From Actinomycetota bacterium (GTDB taxonomy: Bacteria > Actinomycetota > Acidimicrobiia > Acidimicrobiales > CADCTF01), in contig JAHWJQ010000078.1 of NCBI GenBank assembly GCA_019348305.1, positions 1 through 8,983 of the forward strand: a stretch of DNA of 8,983 nt, in the 5' to 3' direction. Made by a program: the position numbers and the translations under genes. The notes beneath the pieces are model-generated. The model was not told the origin of the DNA. It made no database searches and saw only the letters and a list, made by a program, of their open reading frames with translations. How positions within the stretch are numbered: position 1 is the first letter of the stretch; every line of letters starts with the position of its first letter. Below, piece by piece: positions 1 through 7,560 of the stretch.

Positions 1-1499
1 GCCCTCGTCTCAACCACCACCACCAGCGCCTCGCGGCCCTTGCGGCCCTCGACGCCGAAGGCGATGACGTTGCCGGCCCGTACCCCGTCGACGCCGCCGA
101 CGGCGCGCTCCACGTCCTCGGGGAACACGTTGCGCCCGCCCACGATGATGAGGTCCTTGATGCGCCCGCAGATGACCAGTTCCCCCTCGACGAGGTAGGC
201 CAGGTCGCCGGTGCGGAGCCACCCGTCGTGGAACAGGGCCTCGGTGGCTTCGGGGTGGCGGTAGTAGCCGGTGGTCACCGACGTGCCCCGGATCTCGAGC
301 TCGCCCACCTCCCGCTCGGACATGACGTGGCCGCTCTGGGGGTCGCAGATGCGCATCTCCAGCCCGGGGATGGGCCGACCGAGCCGGGCCAGGGCCCGAG
401 CGCCAGGGGCGTCTTCGGGAACGGGGGCGGCGTAGCGATCGGTCTCCAGCACCCGGCGGTCGACGGTGTCGACCACGAGCCCGCGCATCGGTGGCGGGAA
501 GCTGCCGCCGATGGCCACCTCGGCCATGCCGAAGGCGGGAAAGGCGGCGCCGGGACGGAAGCCGTGGCGGGCAGCCGCCTGGGTGAAGTCGGTGAAGGTC
601 GTGGGGTCCACCGGCTCCGCGCCGTTGAGGGCCACCCGCCAGCGCGAGAGGTCGAGACCGTCTAGCCGCTTCAGCGCCCGAGCGGCAAGGGCATAGGAGA
701 AGTTGGGCCCGGCGGTCGCCGTGCCCCGGTAGTCGCTCATCCATTGCATCCAGCGAGCGGGAGCGGCCATGAAGTCCTGCGGCGCCCCCAGCACCAGGTC
801 GGTGCCGCTGATCATGGAGAGGGTCAGGAGCCCGATGAGGCCCATGTCGTGGTAGAGCGGCAGCCACGACACCAACACGTCGTCCTCGGGGTCCAGCTCG
901 GCTGCCGCAGCGACGCCGTCGAGGTTGGCCAGGATCACCCGGTGGGGCAGCATCACGCCCTTGGGGTCAGACGTGGAGCCGCTGGTGAACTGCAGGACGG
1001 CCAGCTCGTTCGGGTCGATCACCGGTGCCTCGAAGTCGTCGCTGGTCGACCCGCCGGCACCGGGCATGAGATCGCCCATGATGGCCAAGGGCGGGTCGCC
1101 AGGCCTGCGTTCGATGAAGGCGGCAAGGTCACCGTCGGCCACGACCAGCGCCGAGTCTGCCCCCCGGATGCGCACCCGGGTCTGGGCCACGAACTCCTCG
1201 ACAGAGCCGAGCCGCATCGGCAGGGGCAGCACCACCGCGGTGGCGCCGGCGAGCCAGGTGGCCTGAACTGCCGTGACCAGCGCCCGCGTCGTCGGGCCGA
1301 GCAGTGAGACGTGACAGCCGGGGCCGATTCCACGGGCCTGCAGGGCCGCCGCCACCGCCCGGGCCTCCTCGTGCAACTGGGCCCACGGCATCCTGACCGG
1401 CTGCCCGCCACCGTTGACGAAGGTGATCGTCCCGCCGCGGTGGGTGCCTGCCTCGATGCGTCCGGGCAGGGTGGGAGCGGGGGCCTGCACCAGCGTCAT
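1..1499 (-). CDS. Fatty-acyl-AMP ligase (FAAL-like, ANL superfamily), C-terminus cut by window edge
   Basis: This enzyme should activate a fatty acid with ATP to an acyl-adenylate, which FAAL-type members pass to an acyl carrier protein or PKS instead of CoA. Translation from ATG 1499 gives about 499 residues. The phosphate-binding loop TSGSTSDPKG is at residues 172-181, SWLPLYHDMG is around H217, the A5-type motif FGMAE is at 323-327, TGD is at 430-432, and GRIKDLIIVGGRNVFPED runs from about 445. The roughly 45 residues between FGMAE and the GRPIPG segment match the place where FAALs carry their extra insertion, and the S-D-P-K form of the P-loop is also FAAL-like. Family members are usually 560-600 residues, so roughly the last 60-100 are missing at the edge. 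A GGAGG lies 4 nt before the start. It lies 100 bp downstream of leuS on the same strand. No acyl carrier protein or PKS is visible. A long-chain acyl-CoA ligase is the alternative. I am sure of the superfamily and fairly sure of the FAAL type. Confidence 0.88.
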   Translation of the reverse strand, partial: MTLVQAPAPTLPGRIEAGTHRGGTITFVNGGGQPVRMPWAQLHEEARAVAAALQARGIGPGCHVSLLGPTTRALVTAVQATWLAGATAVVLPLPMRLGSVEEFVAQTRVRIRGADSALVVADGDLAAFIERRPGDPPLAIMGDLMPGAGGSTSDDFEAPVIDPNELAVLQFTSGSTSDPKGVMLPHRVILANLDGVAAAAELDPEDDVLVSWLPLYHDMGLIGLLTLSMISGTDLVLGAPQDFMAAPARWMQWMSDYRGTATAGPNFSYALAARALKRLDGLDLSRWRVALNGAEPVDPTTFTDFTQAAARHGFRPGAAFPAFGMAEVAIGGSFPPPMRGLVVDTVDRRVLETDRYAAPVPEDAPGARALARLGRPIPGLEMRICDPQSGHVMSEREVGELEIRGTSVTTGYYRHPEATEALFHDGWLRTGDLAYLVEGELVICGRIKDLIIVGGRNVFPEDVERAVGGVDGVRAGNVIAFGVEGRKGREALVVVVETR

Positions 1500-1503
1500 G
1501 CCG

Positions 1504-1508
1504 CCTCC
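1504..1508 (-). promoter_or_regulatory. Ribosome binding site of the acyl-AMP ligase gene
   Basis: GGAGG on the minus strand ends 4 nt before ATG 1499, which is slightly close but supports this start. A second GAGGAG lies about 20 nt upstream. This is the only first gene in the window with a clear Shine-Dalgarno sequence, which suggests a real leader here. The AT-richer pocket at 1521-1545 is where its promoter probably sits, but I could not pick a convincing −10 box. Confidence 0.5.
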
Positions 1509-1546
1509 GACCCCTGCTCCTCTTAAAGCGTTACATGTGCTCATTT

Positions 1547-1598
1547 CCCCGCACGGGGCCCCAACCCCGCCCCCGGCCGTCTCGTGTTGAAGGGCCGG
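1547..1598 (-). terminator. Possible hairpin terminator downstream of leuS
   Basis: Reading the minus strand past the leuS stop (1602-1600), CCGGCC (1598-1593) can pair with GGCCGG (1578-1573) around a 14-nt loop. A second small stem, CCCC/GGGG with loop GTGC, follows at 1558-1547 and is trailed by a short AAAT. Neither has a U-tract and both stems are short, so this is a weak call. It would separate leuS from the ligase gene. Confidence 0.25.
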
Positions 1599-1599
1599 C

Positions 1600-4020
<2,421 letters not shown>

Positions 4021-4026
4021 CGCAAG

Positions 4027-4032
4027 ATGCTA
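4027..4032 (-). promoter_or_regulatory. Putative −10 box of leuS (leaderless)
   Basis: TAGCAT on the minus strand fits the TANNNT consensus. Six nt separate it from ATG 4020, so transcription would start at or next to the A of the start codon. No clear −35 is seen; it would lie inside the neighbouring DJ-1 coding sequence. Confidence 0.5.
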
Positions 4033-4036
4033 GAGA
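4031..4036 (+). promoter_or_regulatory. Putative −10 box of the DJ-1 gene, overlapping the leuS −10
   Basis: TAGAGA matches TANNNT except at the last base and lies exactly 6 nt before GTG 4043, the same spacing as on the leuS side. It shares the TA at 4031-4032 with the leuS box on the opposite strand. The imperfect last base makes this a weaker call than the leuS box. Confidence 0.35.
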
Positions 4037-4042
4037 TCCCGC

Positions 4043-4663
4043 GTGGACATCGTCTTTCTGATTTTCGACCGCTTCACCGCCCTCGACGCCGTCGGCCCCT
4101 ACGAGGTGCTCTCCCGCCTGCCCGGTGCTTCGGTCACCTTCTGCGCGGCCAGGGCAGGGCCGGTGCGCAACGACTCACAGTCGTTGGGCCTCGTGGCAGA
4201 CGCAGCCATGGCCGACGTGGAGGCGGCCGACATCCTGGTGGTGCCAGGGGGCCCCGGCACGCGGGAGCTCATGGGCGATGCCGCGGTCCACGACTGGGTG
4301 CGGGCCATCCACGCGACCACCCGCTGGACGACCTCGGTGTGCACGGGCTCGCTGATCCTCGGCGGCGCCGGGTTGCTGAACGGTGTGCGGGCCACCGGCC
4401 ACTGGATGGCCCGCGAGGAGCTCGGGCGGCTGGGGGCGACGGTGGTGGAGGAGCGGGTCGTGCGGGAGGGGAAGCTGGTCACTGCCGCCGGCGTGTCGGC
4501 CGGCATCGACATGGCGCTGTGCCTGGCCGGCTGGGAGAGCGGCGAGGAGGTCGCCCAGGCGATCCAGCTCTTGATCGAATACGACCCCCAGCCGCCCTAT
4601 CAGGCGGGCAGTCCCGACAAGGCGCCGGCGGAGATCGTGGGCCGCTTCACCGGCCGGGGCTGA
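4043..4663 (+). CDS. DJ-1/PfpI family protein, isonitrile hydratase-like
   Basis: Soluble 206-residue protein of the class I glutamine amidotransferase-like (DJ-1/PfpI) fold. The catalytic nucleophile elbow is SVCTGS with C100, followed by LILGGAGLLNG and an ATGHW segment. The N-terminus has LDAVGPYEV with D15, the position of the acidic residue that isonitrile hydratase (InhA) uses with its Cys-Thr pair; here the pair is C100-T101. The C-terminal block GWESGEEVAQAIQLLIEYDP is also typical of this subgroup. InhA hydrates isonitriles to N-substituted formamides, but many family members have unknown substrates, so the reaction is only suggested. The start is GTG 4043, because the usual N-terminus (DIVFLIFDRFTALDAVGP) begins at once and nothing fits upstream. 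The gene is divergent from leuS with 22 bp between start codons, and tRNA-Ala follows 30 bp after the stop. No signal peptide is visible. Alternatives are an amidotransferase-like regulator domain or a glyoxalase-type DJ-1. Confidence 0.92.
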   Translation: MDIVFLIFDRFTALDAVGPYEVLSRLPGASVTFCAARAGPVRNDSQSLGLVADAAMADVEAADILVVPGGPGTRELMGDAAVHDWVRAIHATTRWTTSVCTGSLILGGAGLLNGVRATGHWMAREELGRLGATVVEERVVREGKLVTAAGVSAGIDMALCLAGWESGEEVAQAIQLLIEYDPQPPYQAGSPDKAPAEIVGRFTGRG

Positions 4664-4673
4664 GGTCGCCCGA

Positions 4674-4682
4674 TGCTAGGGT
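4674..4682 (+). promoter_or_regulatory. Putative extended −10 promoter of tRNA-Ala
   Basis: TGCTAGGGT fits the extended −10 pattern TGnTANNNT and ends 11 nt before the mature 5' end of the tRNA at 4694. This is a usual distance for a short 5' leader removed by RNase P. No −35 of the TTGACA type is seen at 16-18 nt. Read-through from the DJ-1 gene, which ends at 4663, is also possible. Confidence 0.45.
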
Positions 4683-4693
4683 GACGACCTCCT

Positions 4694-4767
4694 GGGCCTG
4701 TAGCGCAGCTCGGTAGCGCAGCACCATGGCATGGTGAAGGTCGGGGGTTCAAATCCCCCCAGGTCCA
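4694..4767 (+). tRNA. tRNA-Ala, anticodon GGC
   Basis: A complete cloverleaf folds by eye. The acceptor is GGGCCTG/CAGGTCC (7 bp), followed by TA. The D-stem is GCGC/GCGC with loop AGCTCGGTA. The anticodon stem is GCACC/GGTGA with loop ATGGCAT, giving anticodon GGC at 4728-4730. The variable loop is 5 nt, the T-stem is GGGGG/CCCCC with loop TTCAAAT, and the discriminator is A. The third acceptor pair is G·U (G4696 with T4764), the G3·U70 pair that alanyl-tRNA synthetase recognises, which confirms the anticodon-based call. CCA is not encoded. One blemish is that the outer anticodon-stem pair is G4721 against A4737, a mismatch. It is convergent with the nadD–rsfS operon; a tRNA-Ala after rsfS is also the arrangement I recall from mycobacteria. 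Confidence 0.96.
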
Positions 4768-4793
4768 CTCCGGGGGCGGGGGATTTCGGGTCC

Positions 4794-4818
4794 GCCGGCG
4801 GCGCTACCCGCCGCCGGC
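4794..4818. terminator. Strong GC hairpin between tRNA-Ala and rsfS
   Basis: GCCGGCGGCG (4794-4803) pairs perfectly with CGCCGCCGGC (4809-4818): 10 bp around the 5-nt loop CTACC. The rsfS stop codon (4806-4804 on the minus strand) lies in the loop, and one arm encodes the terminal Gly-rich residues of RsfS. There is no U-tract on either side, so this would be a U-less terminator of the kind proposed for high-GC actinobacteria. It could serve both converging transcripts. It may also protect the 3' end of the operon mRNA. Confidence 0.5.
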
Positions 4819-5214
4819 AGCAGAGCGGGCCGGCGCCAGCGTCTGCCAGTCGAGCCGCTCGGCGTCGGACCAGAGCCGCTCGAGGTCGTAATAGGTGCGG
4901 GCCTCGTCGAGAAAGACGTGGACGATGAAGTCGCCGTAGTCCATGAGGACCCAACGGGCGTCGTCGAGGCCCTCGATGCGCAGTGGGCGCGGCCCGTCCC
5001 CCGCCTTGAGCTGCAACTCGATCTCCTCGGTGATCGTCCGCACCAGACGCGGGTTGCCGGCGCTGGTGATCACGAAGGCGTCGGCGATGGCGAGGATGGG
5101 CCCGACCTCGAGGACAACCGTGTCGGTCGCCTTCTTGGCGTCCGCAATCCGGGCGGCGAGCGCCGCCCAGCCCCGGACCTCGTCGAGGTCGCCGGTCCTT
5201 CTTGTCGTCATCAC
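4804..5214 (-). CDS. rsfS: Ribosomal silencing factor RsfS
   Basis: RsfS binds uL14 on the large ribosomal subunit and blocks joining of the subunits, reducing translation when nutrients run low. The 136-residue product has the family core: ADAKKATDTVVLEV (about 24-37), ADAFVITSAGNPRLVRTI (44-61), the EGLDDARWVLMDYGDFIVHVF block (81-101) and YYDLERLW (108-115). It is a normal-length member with a short Gly/Ala tail. The start is uncertain between GTG 5214 and the adjacent ATG 5211. A purine-rich GGAAAGGAA at 5234-5226 lies 11-14 nt upstream and overlaps the end of the previous gene, slightly favouring GTG. The gene is last in the nadD–LytR_C–rsfS operon, starting 5-8 nt after the preceding stop. 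The nadD–rsfS pairing is conserved across many bacteria and supports the identification. Confidence 0.96.
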   Translation of the reverse strand: MMTTRRTGDLDEVRGWAALAARIADAKKATDTVVLEVGPILAIADAFVITSAGNPRLVRTITEEIELQLKAGDGPRPLRIEGLDDARWVLMDYGDFIVHVFLDEARTYYDLERLWSDAERLDWQTLAPARSAAGGG

Positions 5215-5219
5215 GCGTG

Positions 5220-5651
5220 TCAGGGTTCCTTTCCCAAAACGATGGTCACGTCGGCTTTCGGTTCGAACACCTGCTCACGGCGAACCGTTCCCCGACCGAG
5301 CAACTTTTGGATGCGGTCGGCCGTCGCCGCGTGCCGGCGGTCGTAGTACACGATGGCGGTGTCGCCCGCGCTCGCGCCCTCGGTGGCCGGCTGGACGGTG
5401 GCCAGTGTCGCGCCGTCAGCGGCAAGTCGGTCGGCGAGCTGGAATGCTCGGTAGGGGTTGCCGCCCCGGATCTCGACGCGGGGGCGCAGCGCGAGCCCGG
5501 CATCTACCGGTCGAAGGGAGGTGCCGGCCGACGACGCCGGCGTCGCCACGAGGGCGGCGGTGACCGCCACGGCCCCGACGAGACCAGCGACGGCGACCAA
5601 GGCCTGCAGGCGTCGCCATACGTGGGGCAGTCGGGGCACCGCCGGAGTCAT
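5220..5651 (-). CDS. Membrane-anchored LytR C-terminal (LytR_C) domain protein
   Basis: Small protein of 143 residues starting at ATG 5651. A short basic N-terminus (PRLPHVWRRL) leads into one hydrophobic segment at about residues 17-40 (ALVAVAGLVGAVAVTAALVA), a signal anchor or uncleaved signal peptide. The rest, predicted outside the membrane, resembles the LytR_C domain (about 57-143): VEIRGGNPYRAFQLADRL, then TAIVYYDRRHAATADRIQKL, ending in ADVTIVLGKEP. The catalytic LytR-CpsA-Psr domain that attaches glycopolymers to peptidoglycan is absent, so it probably has a binding or accessory role at the cell envelope; its exact function is unknown. The ATG overlaps the nadD stop as ATGA, indicating translational coupling, and no separate Shine-Dalgarno is seen. 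The frame stays open upstream to 5897, but that extension is out of register within nadD and is not real. Confidence 0.82.
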   Translation of the reverse strand: MTPAVPRLPHVWRRLQALVAVAGLVGAVAVTAALVATPASSAGTSLRPVDAGLALRPRVEIRGGNPYRAFQLADRLAADGATLATVQPATEGASAGDTAIVYYDRRHAATADRIQKLLGRGTVRREQVFEPKADVTIVLGKEP

Positions 5652-6289
5652 CTGCGCGAAGCGTACAGACCCCGCTGCGCGATCTCGCGGACCGCCGGCG
5701 CCGGCACCAGGTAATCGATGGGTCGACCGGACGCCACCCTGGAGCGGACCTCCGACGACGAGATCCCGATGGGGGGGATGGGCACCGCCGTCACCCGCCA
5801 ACCCTCCTCGGCCAGGCGTTGCACAGGTGCCACCGCCCCTGGCCGGCCCACCACCACCAGCTGCGCCATCGCCTTGACCTCCTCCACCCGCACCCACGTG
5901 CCCAGGTCGGCGGCCACGTCGGCTCCGACCACCACGTGCAGCTCGGCTCCGGGGTGCAGGCGCCGCAGCTCGAACAGGGTGTCGGCGGTGTAGCTGGCAC
6001 CGCCCCGCTCGATCTCCAGGGTGGACGCCTGCAGGCCCTGCGCTTCACCCAGCGCGGCCTCGAGCACGGCCAGGCGGTCGGTGGCGGGGGTGATGGGGCG
6101 GCTCCCCACCTTCTGCCACGGCTGGTCGGCCAACATCAACAGCATCTGATCGAGGGCCAGTGCGTGGCGGACCTCCGAAGCGGCAACCAGGTGGCCGATG
6201 TGCACCGGGTCGAACGTCCCCCCCAGCACGCCCAGGCGGTGGCTGGTCCCGGAGAGGCGGCCGCTGTCGGCGGGGGGCGGGAAGGTCAT
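5648..6289 (-). CDS. nadD: Nicotinate-nucleotide adenylyltransferase
   Basis: Cytoplasmic enzyme that transfers AMP from ATP to nicotinate mononucleotide, giving deamido-NAD in NAD synthesis. From ATG 6289 the product has 213 residues. The nucleotidyltransferase signature GGTFDPVHIGH is at about 23-33 with the HxGH histidines at 30 and 33, ADQPWQK is at 54-60, a VVVGADVAADL segment starts near 119, and the second signature ISSSEVRSRVASGRPIDYLVP starts at 176. An upstream ATG at 6328 would add 13 residues. I prefer 6289 because the added part is not conserved in character and a −10-like TATCGT lies 10 nt before 6289, between the two candidate starts. It is the first gene of the operon with LytR_C (ATGA overlap) and rsfS, and divergent from the serine hydrolase gene with 87 bp between starts. 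Confidence 0.96.
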   Translation of the reverse strand: MTFPPPADSGRLSGTSHRLGVLGGTFDPVHIGHLVAASEVRHALALDQMLLMLADQPWQKVGSRPITPATDRLAVLEAALGEAQGLQASTLEIERGGASYTADTLFELRRLHPGAELHVVVGADVAADLGTWVRVEEVKAMAQLVVVGRPGAVAPVQRLAEEGWRVTAVPIPPIGISSSEVRSRVASGRPIDYLVPAPAVREIAQRGLYASRR

Positions 6290-6299
6290 CGCGGCCGTG

Positions 6300-6305
6300 A
6301 CGATA
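6300..6305 (-). promoter_or_regulatory. Putative −10 box of the nadD operon
   Basis: TATCGT on the minus strand (TANNNT) lies 10 nt before ATG 6289, so the leader would be only about 3-4 nt. The same hexamer precedes the LLM oxidoreductase gene at 8502-8497. If used, it rules out the upstream ATG at 6328 as the start of nadD. No −35 was recognised. Confidence 0.4.
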
Positions 6306-6364
6306 CGCAGCGGTGGCGCCGGGGACATCGCGACGATGAGGACTGGTTACCGGCGACCCCCGTC

Positions 6365-6370
6365 TACCTT
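6365..6370 (+). promoter_or_regulatory. Putative −10 box of the serine hydrolase gene (leaderless)
   Basis: TACCTT fits TANNNT and is separated from ATG 6377 by exactly 6 nt (GGGCCC), the same geometry as at leuS. No Shine-Dalgarno precedes the ATG, so a leaderless transcript is likely. No −35 was recognised. Confidence 0.5.
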
Positions 6371-6376
6371 GGGCCC

Positions 6377-7546
6377 ATGGTGAAGCTTCCGGTCGGGGTG
6401 GAGGGAGAGTGCACGCCCCGCTTCGCCCGGGTGGCACAGCTCCTGGGCGAGCACCTGGCCGAGGGCCGCCACCACGGCGCTTCGGTGGCCATTCGCCACC
6501 GGGGGGAGCCGGCCGTCGACCTGTGGGGGGGCCTGCGCTTCCGGGGCTTGGAGGAAGAGGCCTGGGCACCCGACACCATGGCCGTGTCCTTTTCGACCAG
6601 CAAAGGGGTGGCTGCCACGGCGCTGCACATGGTGATGGAGCGCCACCGGCTGGACTACGACACTCCGGTAGCTGCCCTGTGGCCGGAGTTCGGCCGCAAG
6701 GACAAAGACGCGGTCACGATCCGGCACTGCCTCACCCACGAAGCGGGCATCCCCCAGATCCGGGGGGAGGTCGCCGACGTGTGGGACATGGCCGACTGGC
6801 AGGCCATGGTCGAGATGGTCGAGCGGCTCGAGCCCCTGTGGGAGCCCGGCACCGCCAACGGCTACCACGCCATGAACTTCGGTTGGCTCGTGGGCGAGCT
6901 GATCCGGCGCATCGACGGGCGGCCGCTCCCCCAGTTCCTGGCCGAGGAGATCGCCGGGCCGCTCGCGCTGGACGGCCTGTTCATCGGGGCTCCCTCCGAG
7001 GAGCACCACCGGGTGGCGCCGGTGTTCGGCAACGACCTCTCGCTGGCGGCGGCCGAGGCCATCCTTCCTCCCGACCACCTGCTGTTGCGGGTGCTGGCCC
7101 CCGATGGCGACATGATCGGCTTCGTCAACAGCAAGGAGGGCCTCGAGACGGTGGCGCCGTCGTTCAGCGGGTGCTTCACGGCCCGGTCGCTGGCCAAGCT
7201 CTACGGCGCGCTGGAGCGGGGTGGGTGCCTGGAGGGCGTGACGCTGCTCAACCCGGCCACGCTGGCGGCGGCCACCGCCATCCAGAACACCCGCCCCGAC
7301 CTGGTGCTGATGATCCCGGTGCAGTGGCGCATGGGCTTCATGGGCGGCGGGTCGTTCCTGTCGCCGGTCGGTCCCCACGTCGAGGCCTTCGGCCACTCGG
7401 GCTTCGGTGGCTCTGTCGCCTTCGCCGATCCCCGAGCGGAGATCTCCATGGCGATCACGCTCGATCGCCTCGAGATCGACCTGTTGGTGGGTGAGCGGGT
7501 CGCAACGCTGGTGCAGGCAGCGGTGGAGGCCGCGCTGGCGCCCTAG
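6377..7546 (+). CDS. Serine hydrolase, beta-lactamase (class C)/esterase family
   Basis: Product of 389 residues with the penicillin-binding/beta-lactamase transpeptidase fold (family of EstB-type esterases and actinobacterial LpqK-like proteins). The SxxK motif is STSK at 73-76, with S73 the likely nucleophile and K76 its base. The Tyr motif is YHAMN from Y163 in the family-typical segment PGTANGYHAMNFGWLVGE. The third motif, KTG in true beta-lactamases, is H340-S-G in AFGHSGFGGS, a form usual in esterase-like members. It probably hydrolyses an ester or amide, with the substrate unknown; real beta-lactam resistance is unlikely. No signal peptide is visible at the N-terminus (VKLPVGVEGECTPRFARVAQ), so it is probably cytoplasmic. 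The frame is open upstream to 5819, but that stretch is antisense to nadD. ATG 6377 is supported by the −10 box at 6365. It is divergent from nadD and convergent with the LLM oxidoreductase gene. Confidence 0.93.
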   Translation: MVKLPVGVEGECTPRFARVAQLLGEHLAEGRHHGASVAIRHRGEPAVDLWGGLRFRGLEEEAWAPDTMAVSFSTSKGVAATALHMVMERHRLDYDTPVAALWPEFGRKDKDAVTIRHCLTHEAGIPQIRGEVADVWDMADWQAMVEMVERLEPLWEPGTANGYHAMNFGWLVGELIRRIDGRPLPQFLAEEIAGPLALDGLFIGAPSEEHHRVAPVFGNDLSLAAAEAILPPDHLLLRVLAPDGDMIGFVNSKEGLETVAPSFSGCFTARSLAKLYGALERGGCLEGVTLLNPATLAAATAIQNTRPDLVLMIPVQWRMGFMGGGSFLSPVGPHVEAFGHSGFGGSVAFADPRAEISMAITLDRLEIDLLVGERVATLVQAAVEAALAP

Positions 7547-7560
7547 CGCGACCCGGCGCT
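7532..7560. terminator. Possible small hairpins in the convergent 3' junction
   Basis: AGCGC at 7545-7549 can pair with GCGCT at 7556-7560 (loop of 6) or with GCGCT at 7532-7536 (loop of 8), so two mutually exclusive 5-bp stems span both stop codons. There is no U-tract. It is the only structure between the convergent hydrolase and LLM genes, and may be too weak to act. Confidence 0.25.

Noticed and set aside
10..867. A 285-codon minus-strand frame within the acyl-AMP ligase gene
   Set aside because: It is an alternative frame of the ligase gene, with an Arg/Pro/Gly/His-rich product. The true frame carries all the adenylation motifs.
4694..4767. tRNA-Ala as an attachment site for an integrated element
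   Set aside because: No integrase, no repeated 3' half of the tRNA and no change in base composition are seen on either side; the flanks are housekeeping genes.
4676..4954. A 92-codon minus-strand frame containing DLGGFEPPTFTMPWCC
   Set aside because: This peptide is the reverse complement of the tRNA-Ala gene, a well-known false protein prediction, and the rest is rsfS in the wrong frame.
5652..5897. Upstream extension of the LytR_C frame
   Set aside because: It overlaps nadD in another frame with a Gly-rich unstructured product. The ATGA overlap at 5651-5648 is the natural start.
5819..6376. Upstream extension of the serine hydrolase frame
   Set aside because: It is antisense to nadD and has unlike composition. 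The conserved protein begins at ATG 6377, where a −10 box is correctly placed.
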